Notes under the pieces: model-generated
Told to the model about the DNA's origin: nothing
What the model saw: only the letters and a program-made list of their open reading frames with translations
The model's database searches: none
Made by a program: the position numbers and the translations under genes
Shown here: piece after piece, positions 50,308-59,749 of the stretch
Layout: every line of letters starts with the position of its first letter
Numbering within the stretch: position 1 is the first letter of the stretch
Assembly (NCBI RefSeq): GCF_001547895.1
Contig: NZ_AP014627.1
Coordinates: 561,501 to 625,500, forward strand
DNA from: Pseudomonas sp. Os17
GTDB lineage: Bacteria; Pseudomonadota; Gammaproteobacteria; Pseudomonadales; Pseudomonadaceae
Direction of reading: 5' to 3'
DNA: 64,000 bases

Positions 50308-51123
50308 TTAAATCTCTACGGGCGTATCGGGATGATTGCCCCATTCGCCCCAGGAGCCGGCGTAGCCCTTGACCCGTGGGTAGCCCAGCGCCTTGGCCAC
50401 CAGGTAGGTGAAGCCGGAGCGGTGGTGGGTCTGGCAGTGGGTGATGATTTCTTTGTCTTTGCTGATGCCCAGGTCCATGAGGATCTGCGGCATGTCGCGG
50501 CGGATGCGCAGGTGGCGTGCCTGATCCATGCCGGCGGTCCACTCGAAGTTCACCGCGCCGGGGATGTGTCCGCCCTTGGCGGCCAGGACCTTCTCGCCGG
50601 AGTATTCCAGCGGGCCACGAGCGTCCCAGATTGCCAGGTCAGCGGCGCCAAGACGGCTTTGCAGGTATTCGCGGGTGGCGGTGGGTTCGTCGTGCAGGGT
50701 CAGCGGCACCGGACCGCCTGCCACAGGTGGCACTTCGGTGCTCGCGGGCAGGGTTTCCGCCAGCCAGGCCGGCAGGCCGCCATCCAGGTAGTGGTAGCGG
50801 CCGTGGCCGATCACATCCAGAAGCCAGATGAAGCGCCCGGCCCAGCCGCCGCCTTCGTCGTCATAGACCACGTAGACCGCGTCCGGGTTGTGCCCGAGCT
50901 CGCCGAACAGCGCTTCCAGGGCGTGTTGTGGCGGTAGCAGTCCGGGAGCGGGGGGCTGGCCGAGCTGGGTGCGCTTGGGGTCGACGAAGCGTGCCCCGGG
51001 GATATGCCCGGTGGCATAGCGGGCGGCGCTGGTCAGGTCGACCAGGATCAGTTGGCGGGCGTCGAGGCGGGCGAGCAAGTCGCTCGGCTCGATGACCAGC
51101 GGCAAGCCAGAGAAGTCAGACAT
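50308..51123 (-). CDS. rhdA: Thiosulfate sulfurtransferase (rhodanese) RhdA
   Basis: 271 residues, two rhodanese domains; only the second has the active Cys, in HCQTHHRSGFTY near residue 230. This six-residue loop matches what I remember of Azotobacter vinelandii RhdA rather than the CRKG-type loop of other rhodaneses. The open frame extends upstream to 51240, but the ATG at 51123 gives the family length. Moves sulfane sulfur, possibly for iron-sulfur repair or cyanide detoxification. Confidence 0.93.
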   Translation of the reverse strand: MSDFSGLPLVIEPSDLLARLDARQLILVDLTSAARYATGHIPGARFVDPKRTQLGQPPAPGLLPPQHALEALFGELGHNPDAVYVVYDDEGGGWAGRFIWLLDVIGHGRYHYLDGGLPAWLAETLPASTEVPPVAGGPVPLTLHDEPTATREYLQSRLGAADLAIWDARGPLEYSGEKVLAAKGGHIPGAVNFEWTAGMDQARHLRIRRDMPQILMDLGISKDKEIITHCQTHHRSGFTYLVAKALGYPRVKGYAGSWGEWGNHPDTPVEI

Positions 51124-51166
51124 GTGAGGTCCCCAGGGCACAAAGGATGGGATTGTAGCGCAAGCG

Positions 51167-52705
51167 TCATTGGCTGCGGTTGGTAAAGCTGTGCAAGGCT
51201 TTTTCGATGCACTGAGCGGTCTTGCCGAATGCCTGGACACTGATTTCCGAGAACGGCACGCCGCCTTGGTCGGCGATCACCAGCATCAGTACCCGACCGT
51301 TGCAGGACAGCGAGCGCAGCAGCAGGTGGTCGCCGCGGAACAGCTGGCGCAATTGTCCCGGCAGGTGGGAGGAGTACTGTGCATTGTTGGCCGGTGTCAG
51401 GCGCACCTGGGCGGATTTTTCCAGCAAGCGCTGTAGCAGCGAACTCTGTTGGGTGTGCAGCGTCAGGCCCGCAGCCTCCTTGGGCAGGCCGTACAACTGT
51501 TGTACCCGCAGATGACTGAGGCTGCGGTCGACCATGAGCAGCAGCACCCGACGCATGCCGCATGCCACCAGTGCGTCCCTGGCAAAGCTGGTGAGGTGCA
51601 CGGCATTGGTAAAGGGGCTTTGTTCGAGCAGCAGTTCGCTGCAGGCCTTGCGCCACTTGGCCAGTTCTTCGGCCGTGGGTGCCGGCGCGGGCTGTTCGCC
51701 GCTGTGCAGGCGGCGCGCGTCCCATGGCCAGAGCAGGGCCTGGGCCGGATGCCAGAGGTCGGGCTGGCTGTCATTGCGGGCGCTGGTTGCGGCCTGCTGG
51801 TGCAGCTGTTGCTGGACCTGGGCGATCGGCATCTGCAGGTAGAGGCCGGTGAGGTTCTGCCAGCGTCGGCCGTGGGGGTTGTTCCAGGAGTGTTGTGCCG
51901 CCAGGGCCAGGCCGTTGGCCAGCAAGACGCAGTTGGCCGGCTGGTTCAGCCAGCGCTGCAGTTCCGGATCGGCGTCCAGGCGCTGCTGCTGGCGCAGGGG
52001 ATGCTCGTTGTCCCGGGCGATCAGCATGGCCTTGGCCAGTTGACGTCGCTCACGGGTCAGCAGGCGGTAACCCTGCTGCACCCAGATCGGCAAGTGCCAG
52101 ACCTGCACCAGCGCCTGGCACAGCTCCATCAGTGGCACGCCGAACAGCTGCATCTCCACCTTGCGTGCCGACTCATGCTTATAGATGACCCGCAGCTCCC
52201 ACTCTTCCATGAGCTTGGGATAGACCAGCGCCATGGCCCACAGTGGCGAGAGGAACAGCAGGCTACCCCAGTGAATGTCCTGCCACAGCCGCGCCAGGCG
52301 CCCGGCAAAAAAGCCGTTGGCTTGCTGGGTGGCGTGCTGGCTGATCAGTTGCAGTTGCCGCAGCTCCTTGGGGATCTTTTCCTCGGGCAGGGTCGGCAAC
52401 TGCTCCAGCAGTTCTTCGGTGCGCTTGAGGCCCAGGCGGTTGACCGCGACTTCCAGGTTTTCTGCCGGTTCGCTCATGCTGCCGTGAGAATGCCGATTGG
52501 CTTCGCGGATCACGCTCAGTGCCAGCGCCGGGCTGTTCTGCATCAGGTCGGCGATATCCCGCAGTGAACTGCGGTTGTTGGCGATGGCTTTGCACACCCG
52601 ATCATGGCTGGCTTGCGGCACGGGCAGGCGCACGCCACTGAGCAGCTTTAGCCAGGCGTCGAGAGAGGTAGGCGGGGAATGTGGGACGTTGGTTTCATTA
52701 GACAT
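51167..52705 (-). CDS. HDOD-domain protein (PA4955-like)
   Basis: 512 residues. The N-terminal HDOD domain covers about 20-230 (LSGVRLPVPQASHDRV, IADLMQNSPALALSVIREAN, VNRLGLKRTEELLEQL). This HD-related fold usually lacks the metal ligands and acts in signalling. The C-terminal part (about 345-510) looks GAF-like but is not firmly recognised. ATG at 52705 is preferred over the upstream TTG at 52717. It lies divergently beside motAB, so a link with motility is possible but unproven. Confidence 0.75.
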   Translation of the reverse strand: MSNETNVPHSPPTSLDAWLKLLSGVRLPVPQASHDRVCKAIANNRSSLRDIADLMQNSPALALSVIREANRHSHGSMSEPAENLEVAVNRLGLKRTEELLEQLPTLPEEKIPKELRQLQLISQHATQQANGFFAGRLARLWQDIHWGSLLFLSPLWAMALVYPKLMEEWELRVIYKHESARKVEMQLFGVPLMELCQALVQVWHLPIWVQQGYRLLTRERRQLAKAMLIARDNEHPLRQQQRLDADPELQRWLNQPANCVLLANGLALAAQHSWNNPHGRRWQNLTGLYLQMPIAQVQQQLHQQAATSARNDSQPDLWHPAQALLWPWDARRLHSGEQPAPAPTAEELAKWRKACSELLLEQSPFTNAVHLTSFARDALVACGMRRVLLLMVDRSLSHLRVQQLYGLPKEAAGLTLHTQQSSLLQRLLEKSAQVRLTPANNAQYSSHLPGQLRQLFRGDHLLLRSLSCNGRVLMLVIADQGGVPFSEISVQAFGKTAQCIEKALHSFTNRSQ

Positions 52706-52776
52706 GGTTGGGCGCAATCATCGTCTGCTTTGAACACGCCCAGAGCGGGCCAAACTGGCTTTTCGCCTTAACTGGC

Positions 52777-52803
52777 TATAGTCTGGCGCAGTTTTGCCGA
52801 TAA
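52777..52803 (+). promoter_or_regulatory. Sigma28 (FliA) promoter of motAB
   Basis: TATAGTCT, an 11-base spacer, then GCCGATAA. The -10 matches the FliA consensus exactly and the -35 matches TAAAGTTT at six of eight bases. It lies 68 bases before the motA ATG. Confidence 0.82.
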
Positions 52804-52871
52804 GTAGAAGAAGAGTTTTAAGAACTTCCGAATATGACCTTGAACCCGACTCAATAAGTACTCTCCTACCT

Positions 52872-53723
52872 ATGGCTAAAATTATCGGCATCATCGTCGT
52901 ATTCGCGAGCGTGCTCGGCGGATACGTGCTCTCTCACGGCAAAATCGCTGCCCTGATCCAGCCCTTCGAGGTCATGATCATCGGTGGCGCGGCCTTTGGC
53001 GCGTTCCTGCAGGCCAACCCGGGCTACATGACGATGCACGTCGTGAAAAAATCCCTGGGCATGTTCAGTTCGCGTTTCACCCACACTTTCTATCTGGAAG
53101 TGCTGGGCCTGATCTACGAGATCCTCAACAAGAGCCGCCGCGAAGGCATGATGGCGATCGAGGGTGATATCGAAGACGCCGCGGCCAGTCCGATCTTCGC
53201 CAAGTATCCGGCAGTGCTGAAAGATGAACGCATGACGGCGTTCATCTGTGACTACCTGCGGATCATGTCCTCCGGCAACATGGCGCCCCACGAGCTCGAA
53301 GGCTTGTTCGACATGGAGCTGTTCAGTCTCAAGGAAGACCTCGAGCATCCATCCCACGCGGTCACCGGGATCGCCGATGCCATGCCCGGCTTCGGTATCG
53401 TGGCGGCGGTACTGGGGATCGTGGTGACCATGGCGTCCCTGGGCGAGGGCGACCAGAAGTCCATTGGTCTGCACGTAGGTGCGGCGCTGGTCGGTACCTT
53501 CTTCGGTATTCTGGCGGCCTATGGTTTCTTCGGTCCCCTGGCGACTTCGCTGTCCCACGACGCCAAGGAAGAACTCAATGTCTACGAAGCCATCAAGGCG
53601 TCCCTGGTAGCTTCCGCTTCCGGCGTTCCGCCTTCGCTGGCGGTGGAATTCGGGCGCAAGGTCCTGTATCCGGCCCACCGTCCTAGCTTCGCCGAGCTGG
53701 AACAAGCGGTTCGCGGTCGCTAA
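52872..53723 (+). CDS. motA: Flagellar motor stator protein MotA
   Basis: Forms the A5B2 stator with MotB and couples proton flow to torque. 283 residues with four membrane segments (about 3-20, 30-48, 170-190, 202-222), a large cytoplasmic loop carrying the rotor-contact charges (R90, E98 region), and the conserved Pro in DAMPGFGIVAAVLG. The frame opens at 52794, but that start overlaps the FliA promoter; ATG 52872 (MAKIIGIIVVF) is standard. motB starts 3 bases after it. Confidence 0.96.
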   Translation: MAKIIGIIVVFASVLGGYVLSHGKIAALIQPFEVMIIGGAAFGAFLQANPGYMTMHVVKKSLGMFSSRFTHTFYLEVLGLIYEILNKSRREGMMAIEGDIEDAAASPIFAKYPAVLKDERMTAFICDYLRIMSSGNMAPHELEGLFDMELFSLKEDLEHPSHAVTGIADAMPGFGIVAAVLGIVVTMASLGEGDQKSIGLHVGAALVGTFFGILAAYGFFGPLATSLSHDAKEELNVYEAIKASLVASASGVPPSLAVEFGRKVLYPAHRPSFAELEQAVRGR

Positions 53724-53726
53724 GTC

Positions 53727-54824
53727 ATGGAAAATAATCAGCCGATTATCATCAAGCGCGTCAAGCGCTTTGCTGGCGGGCATCATGGAGGCGCCTGGAA
53801 AATCGCCTTCGCCGACTTCGCCACGGCGATGATGGCGTTCTTCCTGGTGTTGTGGCTGCTGTCCACCGCGACCCCGGAACAGAAGATCGCCATCGCCGGT
53901 TACTTCAAGGACCCGATCGGCTTCTCGGAAAGCGGCACGCCCTACATCATCGACCTGGGCGGCTCTCCGCAGCTGGCTCCGGAAAACACCCTCAACCCCG
54001 AGGTCAAGTCCCAGCCGCAGCCGGACAAGGTCACGGTGGATGCCGAGCAAGTGGAAGGCATGGCCGAGCAGGTGGAGCGCGAGCGTCTCGAACTGTTGCT
54101 GCAAGAGCTGCAGAACAAGGTCGAAGAGAATCCCCAGTTGCAGAAGTTCAAGGACCAGATTCTCTTCGAGATCACGCCGGACGGCTTGCGGATCCAGATC
54201 ATGGACGCCGAGAACCGGCCGATGTTCGACTCCGGCAGCGCCCGCCTGAAGCCGTATTTCGAGGACATCCTGCTGGCCATGGCCGACACCATCAAGGCGG
54301 TGCCGAATAAGATCAGCATCAGCGGTCACACCGATGCCACGCCTTATGCCGGCAGTGGCGAGTTCGGCAACTGGGAGCTGTCCGCCAATCGTGCCAACGC
54401 TGCGCGTCGGGCATTGGTGGCCGGTGGTTACCCTGATCCGCAAGTGGCTCGGGTGGTGGGTTTTGCCTCCTCGGCGCTGTTCGATCGCAAGAACCCGCTC
54501 AACCCGGTCAACCGGCGGATCGACATTGTGGTGCTGACCAAGAAGGCCCAGCGTGCCATCGAGGGCGAACAGGTGGATCCTCAGGCGCCGGCACCGACTC
54601 AGGGCAGCGGGGCTCCCGGAGAAGTACCGGCCGATCCCCATGCCTTGCCGCCGGGCAGCGAACCGCTGCCGGCTCACGAGGTGCGCCAGCGTCTGAACAT
54701 CTTTGAGGACGGTGTGCTGAAGATGGATGAACAGGGGGCTGCGGGTCAGGCCCCCGCTGGCAAACCGGCGGCGCCGGCACCTCAGCCAGCGGCACCCCCG
54801 GCGACGCCGGGAAGCGCCAGGTAA
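53727..54824 (+). CDS. motB: Flagellar motor stator protein MotB
   Basis: 365 residues. One membrane segment (about 27-48) carries the proton-binding Asp30 in FADFATAMMAFFL; a plug region and a periplasmic OmpA-like peptidoglycan-binding domain follow (about 170-280; SGHTDATPY and NWELSANRANAARRAL). The C-terminal tail after about 290 is rich in Pro and Ala and probably unstructured. FliA-controlled with motA. Confidence 0.96.
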   Translation: MENNQPIIIKRVKRFAGGHHGGAWKIAFADFATAMMAFFLVLWLLSTATPEQKIAIAGYFKDPIGFSESGTPYIIDLGGSPQLAPENTLNPEVKSQPQPDKVTVDAEQVEGMAEQVERERLELLLQELQNKVEENPQLQKFKDQILFEITPDGLRIQIMDAENRPMFDSGSARLKPYFEDILLAMADTIKAVPNKISISGHTDATPYAGSGEFGNWELSANRANAARRALVAGGYPDPQVARVVGFASSALFDRKNPLNPVNRRIDIVVLTKKAQRAIEGEQVDPQAPAPTQGSGAPGEVPADPHALPPGSEPLPAHEVRQRLNIFEDGVLKMDEQGAAGQAPAGKPAAPAPQPAAPPATPGSAR

Positions 54825-54827
54825 GCA

Positions 54828-54860
54828 ACGAAAAGGCCGCGATCTTCGCGGCCTTTTCGT
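54828..54860. terminator. Bidirectional intrinsic terminator
   Basis: A 15-bp perfect stem centred on TCT (GGCCGCGA / TCGCGGCC flanked by AAAA and TTTT) between converging motB and rsgA. Confidence 0.92.
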
Positions 54861-54876
54861 GTCTGGAGCGCAGGGA

Positions 54877-55908
54877 TCAGTAGCTGCTGTCGGGCAGGCT
54901 GGCGAGAATCGAGCGGTAGCTGTTCATCCGTTGTTGCTGGATGCGCCCGTCTTCCAGGGCCTTGAGCAAAGCGCAGCCCGGCTCGCGATCGTGCTTGCAG
55001 TCGCGGAAGCGGCAGGTGCCCAGCAGGTCATTGAACTCGATGAAGCCGGCCTCGACGTCGGCGCGGCTGACATGCCCCAGGCCAAATTCGCGGATACCGG
55101 GCGAGTCGATCAGTTCGCCGCCGCCGGGGAAGTGGAACAGGCGCGCGGTGGTGGTGGTATGGGTGCCCTGCCCGGAAAACTCCGACAACGGCCCGACCCG
55201 GGTTTCGACTTCCGGCAGCAGGCTGTTGACCAGGGAGGACTTGCCCACCCCCGACTGGCCCACGAACACGCTGATGCGGCCGTCCAGCAAGGCCTGCAGT
55301 TGCTCCATGCCGTCGCCGTGGTGCGCCGAGACCTCCAGCAGCGGATAGCCCAGCTGGCGATAGACCGCGAGCAAGGCGTTGAGCGCCGGGGCGTTCTGCT
55401 CGTCGATCAAGTCGGCCTTGTTCAGTAGCAGCAAGGGGCGGATGCCGGCGTGTTCGGCAGCCACCAGGTAGCGGTCGATGAGGTTGGCGTGGGGCTCGGG
55501 CATGGGCGCGAACACGATCACGATCATGTCGACGTTGGCGGCGACCGGCTTGAGCTGGCCGCGGCTGTCCGGGCGGCACAGCTCGGTGCTGCGCGGCAGT
55601 TGCGCGACGATCACGCCGATCCCTTGATTGCCGGCACGCCAGACCACCTGATCGCCGGTCACCAGTGCCGGCAGGTTGGCCCGCAGATAGCAGCGGAACA
55701 CCTGGCCGGCCAGCTCGCCTTCGCGCGCCTCGACCTCGACCTGCACGCCGAAGTGGGCGATGACCAGGCCGGTCTGTTCCGGGCCCAGGTCGCCACCTTC
55801 GAGCGCCTCAACGGCAGAGGACTCGCGTTTGGCGGCGCGGGCAGCGCGCTCACCCTGAATCTTTTCGATGCGCCAGTTTTGGCGACGATTGAGCTGGCGT
55901 TTGGCCAT
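54877..55908 (-). CDS. rsgA: Ribosome small-subunit biogenesis GTPase RsgA
   Basis: 343 residues, circularly permuted GTPase acting late in 30S maturation. Order of motifs: N-terminal OB fold (about 35-120), G4 LLNKADLID near 190, G1 [10 protein letters not shown] near 245, G3 DSPGIREF near 290, then the zinc-binding [14 protein letters not shown] near 310. The basic N-terminus ([13 protein letters not shown]) is typical. Confidence 0.96.
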   Translation of the reverse strand: MAKRQLNRRQNWRIEKIQGERAARAAKRESSAVEALEGGDLGPEQTGLVIAHFGVQVEVEAREGELAGQVFRCYLRANLPALVTGDQVVWRAGNQGIGVIVAQLPRSTELCRPDSRGQLKPVAANVDMIVIVFAPMPEPHANLIDRYLVAAEHAGIRPLLLLNKADLIDEQNAPALNALLAVYRQLGYPLLEVSAHHGDGMEQLQALLDGRISVFVGQSGVGKSSLVNSLLPEVETRVGPLSEFSGQGTHTTTTARLFHFPGGGELIDSPGIREFGLGHVSRADVEAGFIEFNDLLGTCRFRDCKHDREPGCALLKALEDGRIQQQRMNSYRSILASLPDSSY

Positions 55909-55984
55909 TGGTGTTCCGTGTCGATAATTACGGCGGTTGGGTAAAGCGGCGGCGAGTTTAGCACGCCGGGCGGGTCCTCTAGGC

Positions 55985-55990
55985 TAAACT
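55985..55990 (+). promoter_or_regulatory. Candidate -10 box for orn
   Basis: TAAACT followed by GCGC, 26 bases before the orn ATG. Confidence 0.4.
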
Positions 55991-56016
55991 GCGCAACTAC
56001 GCCGAGGAGCCCTCCC

Positions 56017-56559
56017 ATGCAAAACCCGCAGAACCTGATTTGGATCGATCTGGAAATGACCGGTCTGAACCCCGACACCGACGTCATCATCGAGATGGCG
56101 ACCATTGTCACCGACAGCAACCTCAACACCTTGGCTGAAGGACCAGTCATCGCCATTCACCAGAGCGACGAGATTCTCGCCGGCATGGATGAATGGAACA
56201 CCCGCCAGCACGGTGGTTCCGGCCTGACCCAGCGCGTGCGCGAAAGCCGTATCAGCATGGCCGAAGCCGAAGCCCAGACCATTGCCTTCCTCGAACAATG
56301 GGTGCCCAAGGGCAAGTCGCCGATCTGTGGCAACAGCATCTGCCAGGACCGGCGCTTCCTTTATCGCCACATGAAGGCCCTGGAAAGCTACTTCCACTAC
56401 CGCAACCTGGATGTCTCGACCCTCAAGGAGCTGGCCGCGCGCTGGGCTCCGGACGTGCGCGACAGCTTCAAGAAAGGCAGCACTCACCTGGCCCTGGACG
56501 ACATCCGCGAGTCCATTGCCGAGCTTCAGCACTACCGCAAGCACTTCATCAAGTTCTGA
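56017..56559 (+). CDS. orn: Oligoribonuclease
   Basis: 3'-to-5' exonuclease of the DEDDh group that clears very short RNAs, including pGpG from cyclic-di-GMP breakdown. 180 residues: [13 protein letters not shown] (D12, E14) at the N-terminus, the central Asp in [11 protein letters not shown], and [12 protein letters not shown] near 155 with the final His and Asp. A GAGGAG site precedes the ATG. Confidence 0.96.
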   Translation: MQNPQNLIWIDLEMTGLNPDTDVIIEMATIVTDSNLNTLAEGPVIAIHQSDEILAGMDEWNTRQHGGSGLTQRVRESRISMAEAEAQTIAFLEQWVPKGKSPICGNSICQDRRFLYRHMKALESYFHYRNLDVSTLKELAARWAPDVRDSFKKGSTHLALDDIRESIAELQHYRKHFIKF

Positions 56560-56565
56560 CCTTCA

Positions 56566-56608
56566 GGAGCCGGCTTGCCGGCGAACGGGCGCGCGATGCC
56601 ATTCGGCG
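56566..56608. repeat. REP-type element with second hairpin
   Basis: GAGCCGGCTTGCCGGCGAA (GCCGGC / GCCGGC hairpin), then GGGCGC / GCGCCC with a 13-base loop. It matches the Pseudomonas GCGGGCTTGCC-type repeats and may also end the orn transcript. Confidence 0.6.
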
Positions 56609-56646
56609 CCCGTACCCGCCCTCTTTTGGTGCTCGCCTCAACTGAG

Positions 56647-56652
56647 TAGACT
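56647..56652 (+). promoter_or_regulatory. Candidate -10 box for the TRIC/YadS-type gene
   Basis: TAGACT followed by GCGCGCC, 28 bases before the ATG. Confidence 0.4.
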
Positions 56653-56679
56653 GCGCGCCTTCTTGTAAGGACCGCCATC

Positions 56680-57291
56680 ATGCTGTTGATGCTTTATCTG
56701 ATCGCCATTACCGCCGAAGCCATGACCGGCGCCCTGTCTGCCGGCCGTCGCGGCATGGACTGGTTCGGCGTGGTGCTGATCGCTTGTGTCACCGCGCTGG
56801 GGGGGGGTTCGGTGCGCGACGTGTTGCTCGGCCATTACCCGCTGACCTGGGTCAAGCACCCGGAGTACCTGGTTCTGACCTCGGTGGCGGCCTTGGTGAC
56901 GATCTTTATCGCGCCCTTGATGCGTCATCTGCGTTCGCTGTTTCTGGTGCTCGACGCCGTGGGCCTGGTGGCCTTTACCCTGATCGGCTGCATGACCGCC
57001 CTGGAAATGGGCCACGGCATGCTGGTGGCGTCGGTCAGTGGGGTGATCACCGGGGTCTTTGGCGGCATCCTCCGGGATATCTTCTGCAACGACATTCCGC
57101 TGATTTTCCGCCGTGAGCTGTATGCCAGCGTGTCGTTCGCCGCGGCCTGGTGCTACATGCTGTGCATTTATCTGCAGTTGCCGAGCGAGCAGTCGATCCT
57201 GATCACCCTGTTCGGCGGCTTCCTATTGCGGCTGCTGGCGATCCGTTTCCACTGGGAAATGCCCAAGTTCGTCTACAACGACGAACACTGA
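56680..57291 (+). CDS. TRIC/UPF0126 (YadS-type) membrane protein
   Basis: 203 residues with about seven membrane segments and a duplicated three-helix unit. GGGSVRDVLLGHYPLTW near 43 and VFGGILRDIFCNDIPLIF near 127 are the paired family motifs. Relatives act as trimeric cation channels or have been linked to glycine uptake; which applies here is open. Its last 19 bases overlap the converging queG gene. Confidence 0.85.
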   Translation: MLLMLYLIAITAEAMTGALSAGRRGMDWFGVVLIACVTALGGGSVRDVLLGHYPLTWVKHPEYLVLTSVAALVTIFIAPLMRHLRSLFLVLDAVGLVAFTLIGCMTALEMGHGMLVASVSGVITGVFGGILRDIFCNDIPLIFRRELYASVSFAAAWCYMLCIYLQLPSEQSILITLFGGFLLRLLAIRFHWEMPKFVYNDEH

Positions 57292-58352
57292 CGGTTGGCG
57301 TGCTGCGCCAGGGCCCATTCCACGTGTTCGCGTACCAGTTCCGAGGGGTGGTCCTGCCGGGCCTTGAGCGCTTCCAGCACGGGAATGCTCGACGGTGCGT
57401 TGCCCAGGCCCACGGCCAGGTTGCGTAGCCAGCGCTCGTAACCGGCGCGGCGCAGGGGCGAGCCCTCGGTGCTGCTGAGGAACTTGTCCTCGTCCCACAT
57501 GAACAGCTCTGCCAGTTCGGCGTTGTCCAGGTTATGCCGGGGCTTGAAGTCGCCTTCTGCCGAGGTCCGGGCGAAGCGGTTCCAGGGACAGACGATCTGG
57601 CAGTCGTCACAGCCGAATACCCGATTGCCGATGAGCGGGCGCAGCTCTTCGGGAATGGCGTTTTTCAGTTCGATGGTCAGGTAGGAAATGCAGCGTCGCG
57701 CGTCCAGCACGTAGGGGCCGACGAAGGCGTTGGTCGGACAGATGTCCAGGCAGGCGGTGCAGCGCCCGCAATGCTCACTGGCGTGAGGCTCGTCCACCGG
57801 TAGCGGCAGGTCGACGAACAGTTCGCTGAGGAAGAAGTAGCTGCCGGCCTTGCGATTGAGTACCAGGGTGTTCTTGCCGATCCAGCCGAGCCCGGCCTGT
57901 TCGGCGATGGCTTTTTCCAGGACCGGCGCGCTGTCGACGAAGGCGCGATAGCCGAACGGACCTATGGCTTGCTGGATGCGCTCGGCCAACTGCTGTACGC
58001 GCTTGCGAATCAGCTTGTGGTAGTCACGGCCCAGGGCGTAGCGCGAGACATAGGCCTTGGAAGGCTGGGCCAGGCGCTGGGCCATCTGGGTGTCGCCAGG
58101 CAGGTAGTCCATGCGCAGCGAAACCACGCGCAGGGTGCCGGGCACCAGTTGTTCGGGATGGGAGCGCTTGCTGCCGTGGGCGCCCATGTAATCCATCTCG
58201 CCGTGGTAGCCGGCGGCGAGCCAGCGCTCCAGGTGCTGTTCGTGCTCGGCCAGGTCCAGGCCGCTGATGCCGACTTGCTGAAAGCCCAGTTCGCGGCCCC
58301 AGTCCTTGATCGATTGGGCGAGAGCGGGAAGATCCTGGGTAATAGCGGGCAT
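57273..58352 (-). CDS. queG: Epoxyqueuosine reductase QueG
   Basis: Cobalamin-dependent last step of queuosine synthesis in tRNA. 359 residues from MPAITQDLPALAQ. DUF1730 is followed by a double 4Fe-4S region: CGRCTACLDICP near 195 and CDDCQIVCPWN near 245. A HEAT-like C-terminus follows. The frame opens at 58433, but the extra residues overlap the promoter of the divergent gene. No strong ribosome-binding site is seen. Confidence 0.93.
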   Translation of the reverse strand: MPAITQDLPALAQSIKDWGRELGFQQVGISGLDLAEHEQHLERWLAAGYHGEMDYMGAHGSKRSHPEQLVPGTLRVVSLRMDYLPGDTQMAQRLAQPSKAYVSRYALGRDYHKLIRKRVQQLAERIQQAIGPFGYRAFVDSAPVLEKAIAEQAGLGWIGKNTLVLNRKAGSYFFLSELFVDLPLPVDEPHASEHCGRCTACLDICPTNAFVGPYVLDARRCISYLTIELKNAIPEELRPLIGNRVFGCDDCQIVCPWNRFARTSAEGDFKPRHNLDNAELAELFMWDEDKFLSSTEGSPLRRAGYERWLRNLAVGLGNAPSSIPVLEALKARQDHPSELVREHVEWALAQHANRQCSSL

Positions 58353-58381
58353 GAGGCGAGAGAAACCGGGGCTGAGGTGCG

Positions 58382-58387
58382 TATAAT
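58382..58387 (+). promoter_or_regulatory. Candidate -10 box for nnrD-tsaE-amiB-mutL-miaA
   Basis: A perfect TATAAT 29 bases before the nnrD ATG, in the 63-base gap between divergent queG and nnrD. No good -35. Confidence 0.5.
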
Positions 58388-58415
58388 TCTGCCAGACATC
58401 GGAGCCCTGAGACGC

Positions 58416-59276
58416 ATGCCGCAGACAAAACACCCATTACCTGACGTTCAGTTGCTGACTGGCGGTCATTTGCCGCGCTTGAACGGCCGGCCTGTGGATG
58501 CCCATAAGGGCCAGTTCGGCCATCTGTTGCTGATCGGCGGCGACCGCGGTTTGGCCGGCGCCGCGTTGTTGAGCGCGGAAAGTGCCTTGCGCAGTGGCGC
58601 GGGGATGGTTTCCCTGGCGACCCGCAGCGAGCACGTGGCGGCTGCGCTGGCGCGCCTGCCGGAAGTCATGACCCAGGGCACTCATTCGGCCAACCAGTTG
58701 ATGGGGCTGCTGGCCAAGGCGTCGGTGTTGGTGGTCGGCCCGGGTCTGGGGCAGGGGGCGTGGGGACGCAGTCTGTTGTCCGCGGCGGCCAATGCACCCT
58801 TGCCTCAAGTCTGGGATGCCGATGCCTTGAACCTGCTGGCGCAAGGCGAGCTGCAACTGCCAGTTGGCAGTGTGATCACGCCCCATCCTGGTGAGGCGGC
58901 TCGTCTGCTGGGCCTGACCAGCGCGGAGGTTCAGGCCGATCGGCCGGCGGCGGCCCGGGCCTTGAGCGCAAAATATGCGGCGGTTGCGGTGCTCAAGGGC
59001 GCCGGCAGCTTGATCGCCGGTCCCGATGGGCAGTTGGCGCGCTGTGATGCCGGGCACCCGGCGATGGCGACCGCGGGGCTGGGGGATGTACTCGCGGGGC
59101 TGATCGGTGCGTTGCTGGCGCAGGGGCTGTCGGCGTTCGATGCGGCTTGCCTGGGTGTCTGGCTGCATGCCAGCGCCGGCGAGCGACAAGGCAAATTGGG
59201 CCGTGGGCTGGCGGCCAGTGATCTGATTCCAGCCATTCGTCAGTTGTTGGAGGAGCAATCACCGTGTCTGAGTTAA
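58416..59276 (+). CDS. nnrD: ADP-dependent NAD(P)H-hydrate dehydratase
   Basis: Repairs hydrated NAD(P)H. 286 residues corresponding to the YjeF C-terminal (ribokinase-like) domain only; the epimerase half found in E. coli YjeF is absent. Motifs: KGQFGHLLLIGGDRGLAGAA near 30, VVGPGLGQGAW near 105, ITPHPGEAARLLG near 150, GAGSLIAGP near 190 and TAGLGDVLAGLIGA near 215. tsaE starts 13 bases before its stop. Confidence 0.92.
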   Translation: MPQTKHPLPDVQLLTGGHLPRLNGRPVDAHKGQFGHLLLIGGDRGLAGAALLSAESALRSGAGMVSLATRSEHVAAALARLPEVMTQGTHSANQLMGLLAKASVLVVGPGLGQGAWGRSLLSAAANAPLPQVWDADALNLLAQGELQLPVGSVITPHPGEAARLLGLTSAEVQADRPAAARALSAKYAAVAVLKGAGSLIAGPDGQLARCDAGHPAMATAGLGDVLAGLIGALLAQGLSAFDAACLGVWLHASAGERQGKLGRGLAASDLIPAIRQLLEEQSPCLS

Positions 59277-59734
59277 CCCTTTTTCTGGCCGACGAGCAGG
59301 CCATGGTGGAATTTGGTGCACGCATTGCTCAGGTCACCCAGGGGGTGGGGGTGATTTTTCTCGAGGGCGACCTGGGGGCGGGTAAAACCACCTTGTCCCG
59401 AGGGATCATCCGCGGGCTGGGGCATGCAGGGGCGGTGAAGAGCCCGACCTTCACCCTGGTGGAGCCCTACGAGATAGGCGCGGTGAGGGCCTTTCACTTC
59501 GATCTGTATCGTTTGGTGGACCCGGAGGAGCTGGAATTTCTGGGCATCCGCGACTACTTCGAAGGCGATGCGCTGTGCCTTTTGGAGTGGCCCCAGAAGG
59601 GTGCAGGCTTTTTGCCAAAGCCTGACCTGACCATTACCATTACCCCGCATAACAATGGGCGTTCTGTGCATCTGTTGTCTCAAGGCTCGCGAGGCGAGTC
59701 CTGGTGTGCCGCTTTGGCGTTGGAATTCAAATAA
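59264..59734 (+). CDS. tsaE: tRNA t6A biosynthesis ATPase TsaE
   Basis: 156 residues from a GTG start (MSELTLFLADE). Walker A GDLGAGKTT (35-43), SPTFTLVEPYE near 62 and FDLYRLVDPEELEFLG near 80 are family signatures. Works with TsaB, TsaC and TsaD to make t6A at tRNA position 37. It sits in the overlapping run nnrD-tsaE-amiB-mutL. Confidence 0.95.
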   Translation: MSELTLFLADEQAMVEFGARIAQVTQGVGVIFLEGDLGAGKTTLSRGIIRGLGHAGAVKSPTFTLVEPYEIGAVRAFHFDLYRLVDPEELEFLGIRDYFEGDALCLLEWPQKGAGFLPKPDLTITITPHNNGRSVHLLSQGSRGESWCAALALEFK

Positions 59735-59749
59735 TTGATGGGGTTAGGT

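Noticed and set aside
49411..50937. 508-residue plus-strand frame over psd and rhdA
   Set aside because: Crosses two well-supported minus-strand genes and a terminator.
52866..54677. 603-residue minus-strand open frame across motAB
   Set aside because: Antisense to both motA and motB; a protein spanning two unrelated genes in antisense is not credible.
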